Shown: positions 26,198 to 35,019 of the stretch, in pieces
Layout of the letters: every line of letters starts with the position of its first letter
Numbering within the stretch: position 1 is the first letter of the stretch
Source: JBBQNR01 sp963774075
Lineage (GTDB): Bacteria; Actinomycetota; Thermoleophilia; Solirubrobacterales; JBBDJG01
Assembly: GCA_963774075.1 (NCBI GenBank)
Contig: CAVZDP010000009.1
Coordinates: 364,381 to 428,380 of the forward strand
Direction of reading: 5' to 3'
Length of the DNA: 64,000 bases
Notes under the pieces: model-generated
What the model was told of the DNA's origin: nothing
What the model saw: only the letters and a program-made list of their open reading frames with translations
The model's database searches: none
Position numbers and translations under genes: made by a program

Positions 26198-27271
26198 ATG
26201 AGCACCCGATCGATCCGACTCGCCCCCGCTGTCACCGTCGCATTGCTCGCGCTCGGGTCCGGCGCCCTCGGCGGTGGGGTCGGCGCCAGCTCCGCCACGC
26301 TCGATCGCTGCTCGTCGGCGTTTCGCGGTTTCGGGGTGGGGAAGTGGCCGCCCGCCTGCTGGCGCCCGTACTCCGACTCGAGTCCCTTCAACCGGCCCAT
26401 TCCTCCGAACCCCAGGCTCCACCCGCGCTCCTCGCAGATCGTCAGGCGCCTGGTCGGATTCGGGCCGCCCAACCCGGAGCGCGCGGGCATCGCCGACGAG
26501 GGAGACGACTACGGCAAGCCCGTCTACTTCGCTCGCCCTGGCGACCCCATGGTGCGCCTGAACGGATCGGGCAGCTCACCGATCGACGGAGACCGGATCC
26601 GCGTTCCCGCCGGCGCGCGTCCCGCATCCGGCGGCGACGCTCACATGACGATCGTGCAGCCCGACGGCTGGGAGTACGACCTCTATGACGCGCGCCCGGT
26701 CCGCAGAGGCGTGCTGCGCTACGACTCCGGTCGCAGGATCAGGATCGACGGCGACGGGCTCAATTCGGCTGCGACGGCGTCGCGCATCGGCAACCTCGCC
26801 GGCCCCGTCCGCGCGGTCGAGCTCGAGGCCGGTTTGATCAACCACGCGCTGACGATGGCGGTCCAGTGCACGTCGGGGCGCCACGTCTGGCCCGCCGCGA
26901 AGACCGACTCCAAGTGCAGGAGGCCCAGGAACGCGCCGCCAATGGGCGCTCGCTTCCAGCTCGCCCTGAGCGACGCCCAGATCGACGCGCTGGCGGTGCC
27001 GGCCTGGAAGAAGACGCTCCTGCGCGCCCTCGCCCGCTACGGCGCCTACGTGAGCGACTCGACGTCCTCGCCCTGGTCGCTGACCGGCTTCGAATCCGGC
27101 ACCACCTACACGAGCTTCGGGCGGGACGACCCGATGGTGGCCTTCGCGCGCAAGGCCGGCATCGAGCGCAAGGACGACGGTGTCTACTACTTCAAGATCG
27201 ACGGCGGGGTGGACTGGGAGCGCCACCTGCGCGTGATTCACCCCTCGGTGGCGCGCCGGCCTCCGCGGTAG
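26198..27271 (+). CDS. secreted protein with conserved EPS-locus domain
   Basis: 357 residues from ATG 26198, 19 nt after the deacetylase stop. The signal peptide (TRSIRLAPAVTVALLALGSG) is followed directly by the same roughly 300-residue domain that ends the 593-residue protein at 21537: CWRPYSDSSPFNRPIP, AHMTIVQPDGWEYDLYDA, IDGDGLNSAATASRIGN, LINHALTMA, APPMGARFQLALSD, KKTLLRALARYGAYVSDSTS, FESGTTYTSFG. The jelly-roll domain is absent. From memory these blocks resemble a widespread family of uncharacterised proteins with INHAL and PPMG motifs; I cannot name it. Last gene of the acyltransferase-deacetylase run. Confidence 0.7.
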   Translation: MSTRSIRLAPAVTVALLALGSGALGGGVGASSATLDRCSSAFRGFGVGKWPPACWRPYSDSSPFNRPIPPNPRLHPRSSQIVRRLVGFGPPNPERAGIADEGDDYGKPVYFARPGDPMVRLNGSGSSPIDGDRIRVPAGARPASGGDAHMTIVQPDGWEYDLYDARPVRRGVLRYDSGRRIRIDGDGLNSAATASRIGNLAGPVRAVELEAGLINHALTMAVQCTSGRHVWPAAKTDSKCRRPRNAPPMGARFQLALSDAQIDALAVPAWKKTLLRALARYGAYVSDSTSSPWSLTGFESGTTYTSFGRDDPMVAFARKAGIERKDDGVYYFKIDGGVDWERHLRVIHPSVARRPPR

Positions 27272-27274
27272 AGC

Positions 27275-27289
27275 AGCCGCCCGGCGGCT
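27275..27289. terminator. palindrome between convergent genes
   Basis: AGCCGCC C GGCGGCT, a near-perfect palindrome in the 16-bp gap between two convergent stop codons. It could act on both transcripts; there is no T-run. Confidence 0.35.
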
Positions 27290-28259
27290 ACTGAGCGGTC
27301 TCGAGGTAGAGCTTCTCGTCCTGGAGTGCGACGGTCCACTCGAGCTGCTTCGCTATGCCGACCGCCAGTCCCGTGACGGGAGAGAAGCCGAGCTCGTTGG
27401 CCGCCAACGTGCCGTCCGCGCAGGTCTGGCGCGCGTCGCCCCGCTGGTTCGGGCGGTACTCGACCTCGAGCGGGCGCTCGAGCAGCTCCTCGAGCACGCC
27501 GACGATGTCGATCACTGCGGTGGCGTTGCCGCCGCCGACGTTGTACACGGAGCCCGGCTCGCCCCTCATCGCGGCGACCGTGCCGTCGACGATGTCCGAC
27601 ACGTACGTGAAGTCCCTGATCTGGTGGCCGTCGCCGTTGACCTGCAGCGGCTCGTTGCCGAGCGCGCGCGTGATGAAGCGCTGAAAAGCCATGTCGGGCC
27701 GCTGGCGGGGCCCGTAGGCCGTGAAGTAGCGCAGGCCCACGACCGGCACGCCGCTGTTGCGGTGGTAGACGGCCGCGATCTCCTCCGCCGCGAGCTTGGT
27801 CACGCCGTACGGCGACATCGGGCGGCGCTCGGCGCGCTCGTCCGTCGGGTAGCTCGTCGTGTCGCCGTAGACCGACGACGAGGACGCGTAGATGAACGCC
27901 TCGATCGGGTTGCGCACCGCCTCTTCGAGCAGCGCCTGCGTCGCCTCGATGTTGTTGCGCACGTAGCAGGAGAAGCCGGTGCCGAAGCTTCCGCGCACCC
28001 CGGGTTGGGCCGCGAGGTGGTACACGGCCGAGACGCCCTCGAGCAGGCCGTGGAGGTCGTCCACGCCGAGGTCGATCTCGCGCAGGACGAAGGCCGGCTC
28101 GTCGAGCAGCCGCTCGAGGTTGCGCTCCTTGAGCGCGCGGGCGTAGTAGTCGGTGAAGCAGTCGACGCCGATCACCTGGTAGCCGTCGTCGACGAGCCGC
28201 TCGGAGAGGTGAGAGCCGAGGAATCCGGCGCAGCCGGTCACGATGACGCGCTTGCTCAC
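27288..28259 (-). CDS. NAD-dependent nucleotide-sugar epimerase (UDP-glucose 4-epimerase-like)
   Basis: 323 residues. Extended SDR with GCAGFLGSHL (NAD site), ASSSSVYGD (catalytic Ser), and YGVTK (catalytic Tyr and Lys); RYFTAYGPRQRPDMAFQRF and RDFTYVSDIVDG are typical of UDP-glucose 4-epimerases and UDP-glucuronate epimerases. It probably supplies a donor sugar for the locus. GTG 28259 overlaps the stop of the upstream membrane protein by GTGA, so the pair is translationally coupled. Confidence 0.85.
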   Translation of the reverse strand: MSKRVIVTGCAGFLGSHLSERLVDDGYQVIGVDCFTDYYARALKERNLERLLDEPAFVLREIDLGVDDLHGLLEGVSAVYHLAAQPGVRGSFGTGFSCYVRNNIEATQALLEEAVRNPIEAFIYASSSSVYGDTTSYPTDERAERRPMSPYGVTKLAAEEIAAVYHRNSGVPVVGLRYFTAYGPRQRPDMAFQRFITRALGNEPLQVNGDGHQIRDFTYVSDIVDGTVAAMRGEPGSVYNVGGGNATAVIDIVGVLEELLERPLEVEYRPNQRGDARQTCADGTLAANELGFSPVTGLAVGIAKQLEWTVALQDEKLYLETAQ

Positions 28260-28984
28260 GACCTGCCTGCCGCGTGCTCGAGAGCGGGAGCGTGCGCGGG
28301 CAGCTCGGAGATGAGCGGGCCCTCGGAGGAAGCGCTGAAGTCCACGGGCACGACCGACTCGCCCATTGTTGCCCGGGCGTGATCCAGCAGCGTCTGGAGC
28401 GTCACGCCGTCCTTCGGGAACGTGGCCCAGCCGAAGCTGCGGCCGCTGAAGCGCTCGGCGAGGCGAGCCTCCAGGCCCTCGCGCACGAAGCCGTGCGCGT
28501 CGAGGAAGGCGAACAGCTCCGACCCGCCCGCGTTGCGGCCGAGCGTCACGCTGTCCGTGATCCGGAACGACTCGATCAGGTTCCGCACCTCCTGCTCGTC
28601 GATGCCCTCGAGGGGCGCGACCAGCAGGTGCGCGGGCTCCTCACGACGCCTGCACCACGCGAGGTGGCGCTGAAGGTCGCCGTTCGGCTCGAGTTGCGCC
28701 TGATTGCCCCGGAAGAGGCTCGTCGCCAGGCCCACGGCGGCGCCGGCCCCGATCCAGGCCCATTCGGGGCTGGAGCCGAGGAAGGCGATCGGGACCATGG
28801 CAAGCGCCGTCAACAGGCGGGCTCCGATCGGGGCCTCGATCAGCGAGACGGCCAGCACGGCCCCGCCGGCCGCGACCGGCACCGCTGCGTCGTCGATCAC
28901 CAGGGAGGCGCCCAGCGCCATGGCGATCGCCCCCAACCAAAGCGCCGTGGGGGCGAAGGGCCGTGCACCTAGCCCGGCGGTCAT
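28256..28984 (-). CDS. membrane protein with degenerate GGDEF-like domain
   Basis: 242 residues from ATG 28984 (GGAGAGAG 3-10 nt upstream; an earlier in-frame ATG at 29053 lacks this). Four hydrophobic segments fill residues 10-100. The C-terminal 120 residues have the outline of a diguanylate cyclase domain: LLVAPLEGIDE at strand 1, RNAGGSELFAFLD where GGDEF should be, and FGWATFPKDGVTLQTLLDHA as in the SGxAxxP-DG end. The signature is GGSEL and the metal Asp of strand 1 is replaced, so synthesis of c-di-GMP is unlikely; a receptor or structural role is inferred. Coupled to the epimerase gene. Confidence 0.6.
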   Translation of the reverse strand: MTAGLGARPFAPTALWLGAIAMALGASLVIDDAAVPVAAGGAVLAVSLIEAPIGARLLTALAMVPIAFLGSSPEWAWIGAGAAVGLATSLFRGNQAQLEPNGDLQRHLAWCRRREEPAHLLVAPLEGIDEQEVRNLIESFRITDSVTLGRNAGGSELFAFLDAHGFVREGLEARLAERFSGRSFGWATFPKDGVTLQTLLDHARATMGESVVPVDFSASSEGPLISELPAHAPALEHAAGRS

Positions 28985-29420
28985 TGGCTCTCTCCGTCGC
29001 ACGTCCCGAGGAACCGGCCGGCGAGAAGCGGGCATGCCGACAGCGCGGAGCACCGCCGTCCGTCGGATGCTTCCGATTTAGCTTCCTGCGTCCTACTGAA
29101 TCCGTACAAGTCCACCGTCGCTGGCCCCACTAGTTCCGTCTAGCACGTGTCCCTCCGGTCACGCGAAGCGCGTAAGTCTACATAACCGTGTGACGCACTT
29201 CTCAATCTTCTTCGGCTCCCGGGATCGTCTTCTTGAGACGCCGCAAGCCGGTAATAGTCGGGTGTCGTCGCCCACTCCCCGCAACTGGACGGGATGTGTG
29301 GGCGGCCGGCCTTCCTTCATGAACAACGACCTCGGGTGGCGTTTCCGTCGCTCCCGATGGGAGAGTTGGGAGGAGCCGAAGGTTAGAGTCGGCACCGGTC
29401 GGGATGTACCCTTGAACTCC
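28985..29420. other. intergenic region, divergent promoters
   Basis: 436 bp between the divergent GGDEF-like and cyclase/ATPase genes. I see no gene or tRNA. A TACCCT box at 29407-29412 lies 8 nt before the ATG of the downstream gene. Otherwise nothing definite. Confidence 0.4.
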
Positions 29421-32400
29421 ATGGCCGGGAGGAATTGCGAGACCTGCGGCACGGAAAACCCGCAGCAGGCACGCTTTTGCATGTCCTGCGGGTCGGCTCT
29501 GGAGCGCGTTTGCCCTGCGTGCGGGACGGTTGCGCCGGGGCAGGCGAAGTTCTGCATGGCCTGCGGCACGGTCCTCGACGGGGGTGCTCAGGCGCCGGCC
29601 ACCGCCCCCCCAACACCCCAAGCCTCCCCCGCGGCGCCGGCCGTCGCCGAGGCGCTGCCCGAGGAGCGGCGCCAGGTCACGGTCCTGTTCGCCGACCTCT
29701 CCGGCTATACGGCCGTGGCCGAGAGGCTCGACCCCGAGGACGTCAAGAACCTGGTCGACCGCTGCCTGCGCCGGCTCGGGCAGGAGGTGGACCGCTTCGG
29801 AGGCACCGTCGACAAGTACATCGGCGACAACGTGATGGCGATATTCGGAGCGCCGGTGGCGCATGAGGACGACGCCGAGCGGGCTCTCCGCGCGGCGCTC
29901 GGGATGCAGGACGCCATGGTCGAGATCAACGAAGGGCTGGGGGAGACGCACGGGGTCAACTTCGCCCTCCGCGTGGGGGTCAACACGGGCGAGGTCGTCG
30001 CCGGCGCGATCGGCGACGGGTACACCGTGATCGGCGACACGGTCAACGTCGCCGCCCGGCTCCAGTCAGCCGGCAGGCCCGGCGGCGTGACGGTCGGCGA
30101 GCGGACCTACCGGGCCACGCGCGAGGCGGTCGACTACAAGCTGCTCGAGCCGCTGCGGCTGAAGGGCAAGGCCGAGCTCGTGCCGGCCTGGGAGGCGATC
30201 GGGCTGATCGCCGTCCAGCCTGCGCGCCGGTCCGAGGCGCGGGGCGAGGCGCCGCTGGTGGGCCGCGACGACAAGCTCGATCTGCTCGAGTCCGTGTACG
30301 AGCGCGTCTCCAACCAGGACCGGCCACACCTCGTGACCGTGATCGGCCAGGCCGGCGTGGGCAAGTCGCGCCTGCTGGCGGAGCTTCGCACCCGCCTCGA
30401 CGGCCGGGACCCAGAGCCCACCTTCAGGGAGGGCCGCTGCCTGCCCTACGGCTCGGGGATCGTCTACTGGGCGCTCGGAGAGGTGATCAAGACCGAGGCC
30501 GGGATCGTGGACTCCGACGACTCCGACGTGGCCTGGGGCAAGCTCTCGGAGACGATCCGCGGCCTGGTCGGCGAGGAGGCCGAGCACGGCGAGTCGAGCG
30601 ACCGCCGCGCCGCCCTGATCGCGCGGCTGCTGGGCGTCGAAGCGCCCGCCGGGGTCGCGCCCGTGGAGATGGACGATCCGCAACGCATGCGCGAGAGCTT
30701 TTTCTCAGCCGTCCGCTCGTGTATCGAGGCGATGGCGATGCGCAACCCGCTCGTGCTGGCGTTCGAGGACATCCACTGGGCCGACCATGGGATGCTCGAT
30801 CTGATCGAGTACCTCGCGCAGTGGGTTCGCGGGCCGCTCATGCTGCTCTGCCTCGCGCGCGACGAGCTGCTCGACCGCCGGTCGGGCTGGGGCGGAGGTC
30901 GCCGGGAGGCGACCTCGATCATGCTCGACCCGCTGACCGTCGAGCAGACCCGCGAGCTCGTGGCGTCGTTGCTGCCCGAGGGCGACACCGAGCGCGAAGC
31001 CGTCGCGCTGGTCGCCGAGCGCGCCGGCGGCAACCCTTTCTTCGCCGAGGAGATGGTGCGCCGCCTCGCCGAGGAGACCGGGGAGGAGGCGGCCAAGCTG
31101 CCCGACACCGTGCAGGCCCTCCTCGCCGCGCGCCTCGACTCGCTCGAGCCCATGGAGCGGCGCCTCGTGCAACACGCCGCCGTGATGGGGCGCACCTTCT
31201 GGCACGGGTCCCTGGTCACGGTGGCCGGCGAGGTGGAGGGCGAGCTGGGCCGGGCGCTGAGCTCCCTCCAGGAAAAGGACATCGTCATCCCGGGCACCGG
31301 CGGGCAGCTCGCCGGCGAGCGCGAGTACGCGTTCAAGCACGTTCTGATCCGCGACGTGGCGTACGGGATGCTGCCCAAGAGCGTCCGCTGGCGAAAGCAC
31401 TTCGAGGTCGGCTGCTTCATCGAGGGCCGCGCCGGCGATCGCACCGACGAGGTCGTCGCCCTGCTCGCCGAGCACTTCGGCCGCGCTGCCTCCCTCGGAG
31501 AGGAGAGCGGCATCGAGTACGACGAGATCGAGCCCGTCTACGGCAAGGCGCTCCACTTCCTCGAGGCCGCCGGCGACGCCGCCGCGGCGCTCTACTCCAA
31601 CCCCGAGGCCTTCGCTCACTACAAGTCGGCGCGCGGGCTGCGAGCTCGCCACGACCCCGGCACGCTGGCGCGGATCGGCGAGAAGCAGGGCGACGTCGCC
31701 CTGCGCATGGGTCGCGTGGACGCGGCGATCGAGGTCTGGGAGGAGTGCCTCGAGTACCACCGTGCGCAGGAGGACCTGAACCGCGTCGCGGACCTGCACC
31801 GCAAGGTCGGGGCGGGCCTCTGGCACAAGGGCGAGCGAAAGCAGGCGATCGAGCGCTACCAGAAGGGCATCAACCTCCTCAAGGACGGCCCCCCGTGCCT
31901 GGAGCTCGTGCGCCTCTACGAGGAAGCCGCCTCCCTCTACATGCACGCCGGTGACAACATGCTCGCGATCTACGCGTCCGAGAAGGCGCTGCGCCTGGCC
32001 GAGCGGATGGGGGAGACGGGCGCGGCGAGCCGCGCTCACGGCATCTTCGGCCGCGTCTTCGGCCGCATCGGCGACACGGCCAAGGCGCGGGAGAACCTGG
32101 AGCGCTCGGTGGAACTGGGCCGCGACTCGGACCAGGGGGAGACGATCCGGGCGCTGCTGACGCTCGGCCATCACCTCGAGGTGTCCGAAGCCGACTACGA
32201 AGGGGCGAGGGCCGCCTACTCCGAGGGCCTCGAGCTCAGCCGCCAGATTGGCGAGCTGCCCGCGCAGGTGGAGCTGCATGCGGCGCTCGCGCAGCTCGCC
32301 GTCTACCGCGGTGACTGGGAGGGCGTGAGCCACTCGACCGAGAAGAGCGCCAACCTCGCCGAGCGGGAGGGCCTGGTGGGCACTCTGTGCTTCCCCTACG

Positions 32401-33002
32401 TTCTGCGCGGCCTGCTCGGCTGGCGAAACGGCAACTGGGAGGCTGCCGAGGAGGCGTGCCGGCGCGCCTACGAGCTGGCCGACCAGGTCGGCTGGTCCGA
32501 GGTGGCATTCTCGGCGCTCTACTGGCTGGCGGCAGCGCTCCGTGACCGCGGCGACTACGGCGCCGCCGTCACGGAGCTGGACAGGGCGCTCGACGTCTGC
32601 GAGCGGGCCGGCCTGATCGCGCAGTCGATCGAGGCGATGTCGGCGCGCGCCATCACCCTCGCGATGGCCGGCAAGCGCGACCAGGGCCGGGAGACCGCCG
32701 AGGAGGCGGGCTACCTGGCCGAGCGCCTGCACTATCCGGTCGGGCAGGCGGCCGCGCTCCAGGCCCGCGGCACCACAAGTGCCGATCCGGTCGAGGGAGC
32801 CGCGCTCCTGCGCGAGGCGCAGCAGCTCTGGGAGGGCCTCGACCGACCGCTCGACGCCGCGACCTGCGACCTCCTGGCGGGAACGGTGCTCCGCGACGCG
32901 GACGCCGAGCAGGCCACCGACGCGCTGGAGGCGGCGGCGGACGCGTTCGAGCGCCTCGGCGTCCCACACATGGTCGAGCGCGCCCGCGCCGTATCCGCCT
33001 AG
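29421..33002 (+). CDS. zinc-ribbon / class III cyclase / AAA ATPase / TPR regulator
   Basis: 1193 residues from ATG 29421. Two zinc ribbons open the protein (CETCGTENPQQARFCMSCG and CPACGTVAPGQAKFCMACG). A Pro/Ala linker leads to a class III cyclase domain with all landmarks: metal Asp in LFADLSGYT, Asp in YIGDNVMAIFG, and Asn and Arg in GDTVNVAARL, so it can be active. A STAND ATPase follows (Walker A IGQAGVGKSRLL; FEDIHWAD near Walker B), then about 550 residues of TPR-like repeats. This is the common DZR-cyclase-ATPase architecture; input and output are unknown. No ribosome binding site but TACCCT 8 nt before the ATG. The paralogue at 8422 has a damaged cyclase site. Confidence 0.88.
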   Translation: MAGRNCETCGTENPQQARFCMSCGSALERVCPACGTVAPGQAKFCMACGTVLDGGAQAPATAPPTPQASPAAPAVAEALPEERRQVTVLFADLSGYTAVAERLDPEDVKNLVDRCLRRLGQEVDRFGGTVDKYIGDNVMAIFGAPVAHEDDAERALRAALGMQDAMVEINEGLGETHGVNFALRVGVNTGEVVAGAIGDGYTVIGDTVNVAARLQSAGRPGGVTVGERTYRATREAVDYKLLEPLRLKGKAELVPAWEAIGLIAVQPARRSEARGEAPLVGRDDKLDLLESVYERVSNQDRPHLVTVIGQAGVGKSRLLAELRTRLDGRDPEPTFREGRCLPYGSGIVYWALGEVIKTEAGIVDSDDSDVAWGKLSETIRGLVGEEAEHGESSDRRAALIARLLGVEAPAGVAPVEMDDPQRMRESFFSAVRSCIEAMAMRNPLVLAFEDIHWADHGMLDLIEYLAQWVRGPLMLLCLARDELLDRRSGWGGGRREATSIMLDPLTVEQTRELVASLLPEGDTEREAVALVAERAGGNPFFAEEMVRRLAEETGEEAAKLPDTVQALLAARLDSLEPMERRLVQHAAVMGRTFWHGSLVTVAGEVEGELGRALSSLQEKDIVIPGTGGQLAGEREYAFKHVLIRDVAYGMLPKSVRWRKHFEVGCFIEGRAGDRTDEVVALLAEHFGRAASLGEESGIEYDEIEPVYGKALHFLEAAGDAAAALYSNPEAFAHYKSARGLRARHDPGTLARIGEKQGDVALRMGRVDAAIEVWEECLEYHRAQEDLNRVADLHRKVGAGLWHKGERKQAIERYQKGINLLKDGPPCLELVRLYEEAASLYMHAGDNMLAIYASEKALRLAERMGETGAASRAHGIFGRVFGRIGDTAKARENLERSVELGRDSDQGETIRALLTLGHHLEVSEADYEGARAAYSEGLELSRQIGELPAQVELHAALAQLAVYRGDWEGVSHSTEKSANLAEREGLVGTLCFPYVLRGLLGWRNGNWEAAEEACRRAYELADQVGWSEVAFSALYWLAAALRDRGDYGAAVTELDRALDVCERAGLIAQSIEAMSARAITLAMAGKRDQGRETAEEAGYLAERLHYPVGQAAALQARGTTSADPVEGAALLREAQQLWEGLDRPLDAATCDLLAGTVLRDADAEQATDALEAAADAFERLGVPHMVERARAVSA

Positions 33003-33053
33003 TCTCAGCGGGCTTCCCCGGGCCGGCCCGACGGCTGTGCCAAACTTTTTGGC

Positions 33054-33881
33054 GTGCCCTACCTCGAGCGTCCCGACGGGATCGAGATCTACTGGGAGGA
33101 GCGCGGCAGCGGCCCGCTGGTCGTGCTCGCCAACCAGTTCTTCGGCTATCCGGAGGTCTACCAGGGCCTGATCGACGACATCTCCCGTGACCATCGCGTC
33201 GTCACCTACGACCTGCGCGGCACGGGCAGGTCGACCAGGAGCGGTCCCTACAGCATGGTCACCGACGCCGCCGACCTGACCGCGCTGCTCGAGGAGCTCG
33301 GCGGCGGCGCGCTCGTATACGGGATGGGTGACGGCTGCAACAGAGCGGTGAAGGTGGCCGCGGAGCACCCTGATCTCGTGCGCGCGATCGTGACCTCGGG
33401 CGGGAACCCGGTCGGCCAGGTCGCCGCCCGTGGCACCGAGTCGCTTGCCGCTTCGCCCTCTGTCCTCCAGGCCCTCCTGAGCATGATGGACACCGACTAC
33501 CGAGCCGCGCTGAACACCATGATCGCCAACGCGAACCCGGACACCAGCGAGGAGGAAGTGAGGGAGCGCGTCAACCGCATCGTCGCCCACTGCCCGCACG
33601 AGGCGGCGGCCCCACGCCTGCACGACTGGATCCACGACGAGACTTCGCTCGAGGACTCGCGCGCCGTCGGGGACCGGCTCGTGATGCTGGAGTTCGGCGG
33701 CACGCCCTGGTTCAACGAGGAGCTCCTGCCCATAACCAGGAAGCTCCTCCCCGAGGCCAGGATCGAGGAGGTCGAGGCGGGCGTCATCTCACGCCCGGAC
33801 ATCGCCGCGGAAGTCGTGCGCCGCATCACTGCCGCGGAGCCCCTGGCCCGGGTCTCAGGCGGCGTCGGCGAGCCGCGCTAG
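33054..33881 (+). CDS. alpha/beta-hydrolase-fold protein lacking the nucleophile Ser
   Basis: 275 residues from GTG 33054, 51 nt after the cyclase/ATPase gene. The N-terminal strands (IEIYWEERGSGPLVVLANQFFG, RVVTYDLRGTGRST) match alpha/beta hydrolases. The nucleophile elbow reads VYGMGDGCNRAV, so the expected Ser (GxSxG) is Gly or Asp. Asp occurs as nucleophile in haloalkane dehalogenases and epoxide hydrolases, but the spacing here (GMGDG) does not put Asp clearly at the elbow. It may be non-catalytic. Similar proteins are often found beside or fused to cyclase/ATPase regulators, so it may belong to the same signalling unit. Confidence 0.75.
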   Translation: MPYLERPDGIEIYWEERGSGPLVVLANQFFGYPEVYQGLIDDISRDHRVVTYDLRGTGRSTRSGPYSMVTDAADLTALLEELGGGALVYGMGDGCNRAVKVAAEHPDLVRAIVTSGGNPVGQVAARGTESLAASPSVLQALLSMMDTDYRAALNTMIANANPDTSEEEVRERVNRIVAHCPHEAAAPRLHDWIHDETSLEDSRAVGDRLVMLEFGGTPWFNEELLPITRKLLPEARIEEVEAGVISRPDIAAEVVRRITAAEPLARVSGGVGEPR

Positions 33882-34931
33882 ATCCTCGGCGGAGTTCCAG
33901 GCGCCGACCGACGCGCGCAGCCAGCCGCGGCCGGGTATCGAGCGCACCACCACGCCGCTCGCCGCCAACCGCTCGACGTCGGCGTCCGGGTCTTCGGAGC
34001 GCCACGACACGAGGGTCGTCGGACCGCCCGGGACGACCTCGACCTTCTGCGCGAGCAGGGAGCGAAGCTTCAGGGCCTGCGCCCCTGCGTGGTCGCGCAC
34101 GTCGCTCCAGCCGGCCTCCTCGAGCACACGCAGCGCCTCGAGCGCAGCGGCGCCCGCCGGCCCCGGCCACAGCCCGGCGTCGAGCCGCCGCGCGCCCGGG
34201 TTAGGCAGGAGCTCGAGCGGGCTGCTCGGGTCCTGGAGCGTCATGTAGCTGGGCGCGGGCATGTCGAGCCTGGCGGCGAGCTCCGCTCGAGCGAAGAGGT
34301 AACCGGTCCAGTCCGGGCCGCAAAGCCATTTCTGGCCGGAGGCAGCGTAGAAGTCACAGTCGAGCGCGTGTACGTCTACGTCGATCGCGCCGAGGGCCTG
34401 CGCGCCGTCGAGCAGCAGCGGCACGCCGCTGGCGCGCAATGCCTCGATCGGCGCCACGGCTCCGGTCATCCACGACACGTGTGACACGGCCACCAGCGTC
34501 GTGGTCTCGGTGACCGCATCACCGAGATCGGAGAAGGGCGCCACCCGCAGCGAGGCTCCTCCACGCCGGCATGCCGCGGCGAGAGGCGCCAGCAGCCCGG
34601 GGTGCTCCTCGTCGGAGGTGAGCACCTCGTCCCGTGACCCGAGCTCGAGCGCCGCCAGCGCCAGGTTCACCCCTTCCGTGGTCGAGCGCGTGAGCGCCAC
34701 CTCGTCGACGTGCGCCCCGATCAGCGCGGCGACGCTCGACCGCGACTGCTCACCGAGCTGGGCGACCTCGAGGAAGTGCAGGGCGCCGCTTCGCCCTTGC
34801 TCGAGCTCGCGCCGCCAGCGTTTCGTGGCCGCGTCCGCGGCTCGGCGGGGAATTGGGCCGTTCGTGCCGGCGTTCAGGTACGCAGCCCGCTCCAGCACTG
34901 GGAACTGTGCGCGTAGGGCGGCGGCGTCCAT
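33855..34931 (-). CDS. class V aminotransferase (cysteine desulfurase/selenocysteine lyase-like)
   Basis: 358 residues from ATG 34931. Fold type I PLP enzyme: YLNAGTNGPIPRRAADA at the N-terminus, TRSTTEGVNLAL, VSHVSWMTGAVAPI, DGAQALGAIDVDV (PLP-binding Asp and Gln/His position) and FYAASGQKWLCGPDWTGYL with the Schiff-base Lys. Family members act as cysteine desulfurases, isopenicillin-N epimerase-like enzymes or kynureninase relatives; the substrate cannot be read here. Its end overlaps the hydrolase-like gene by 27 nt in convergent orientation. Confidence 0.85.
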   Translation of the reverse strand: MDAAALRAQFPVLERAAYLNAGTNGPIPRRAADAATKRWRRELEQGRSGALHFLEVAQLGEQSRSSVAALIGAHVDEVALTRSTTEGVNLALAALELGSRDEVLTSDEEHPGLLAPLAAACRRGGASLRVAPFSDLGDAVTETTTLVAVSHVSWMTGAVAPIEALRASGVPLLLDGAQALGAIDVDVHALDCDFYAASGQKWLCGPDWTGYLFARAELAARLDMPAPSYMTLQDPSSPLELLPNPGARRLDAGLWPGPAGAAALEALRVLEEAGWSDVRDHAGAQALKLRSLLAQKVEVVPGGPTTLVSWRSEDPDADVERLAASGVVVRSIPGRGWLRASVGAWNSAEDLARLADAA

Positions 34932-35019
34932 GGCGACGATCGTACGCAGAAGGCCGCGCCCACTGGGCGCGGCCCTCACGCACGGCCGGTTTCGCGCCCG
35001 AGCGCGAGGGCTCGGGAGC

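Noticed and set aside
30705..33635. 976-codon open frame on the minus strand across the cyclase/ATPase and hydrolase genes
   Set aside because: Covers two recognisable plus-strand genes and the intergenic gap; no domain features of its own.
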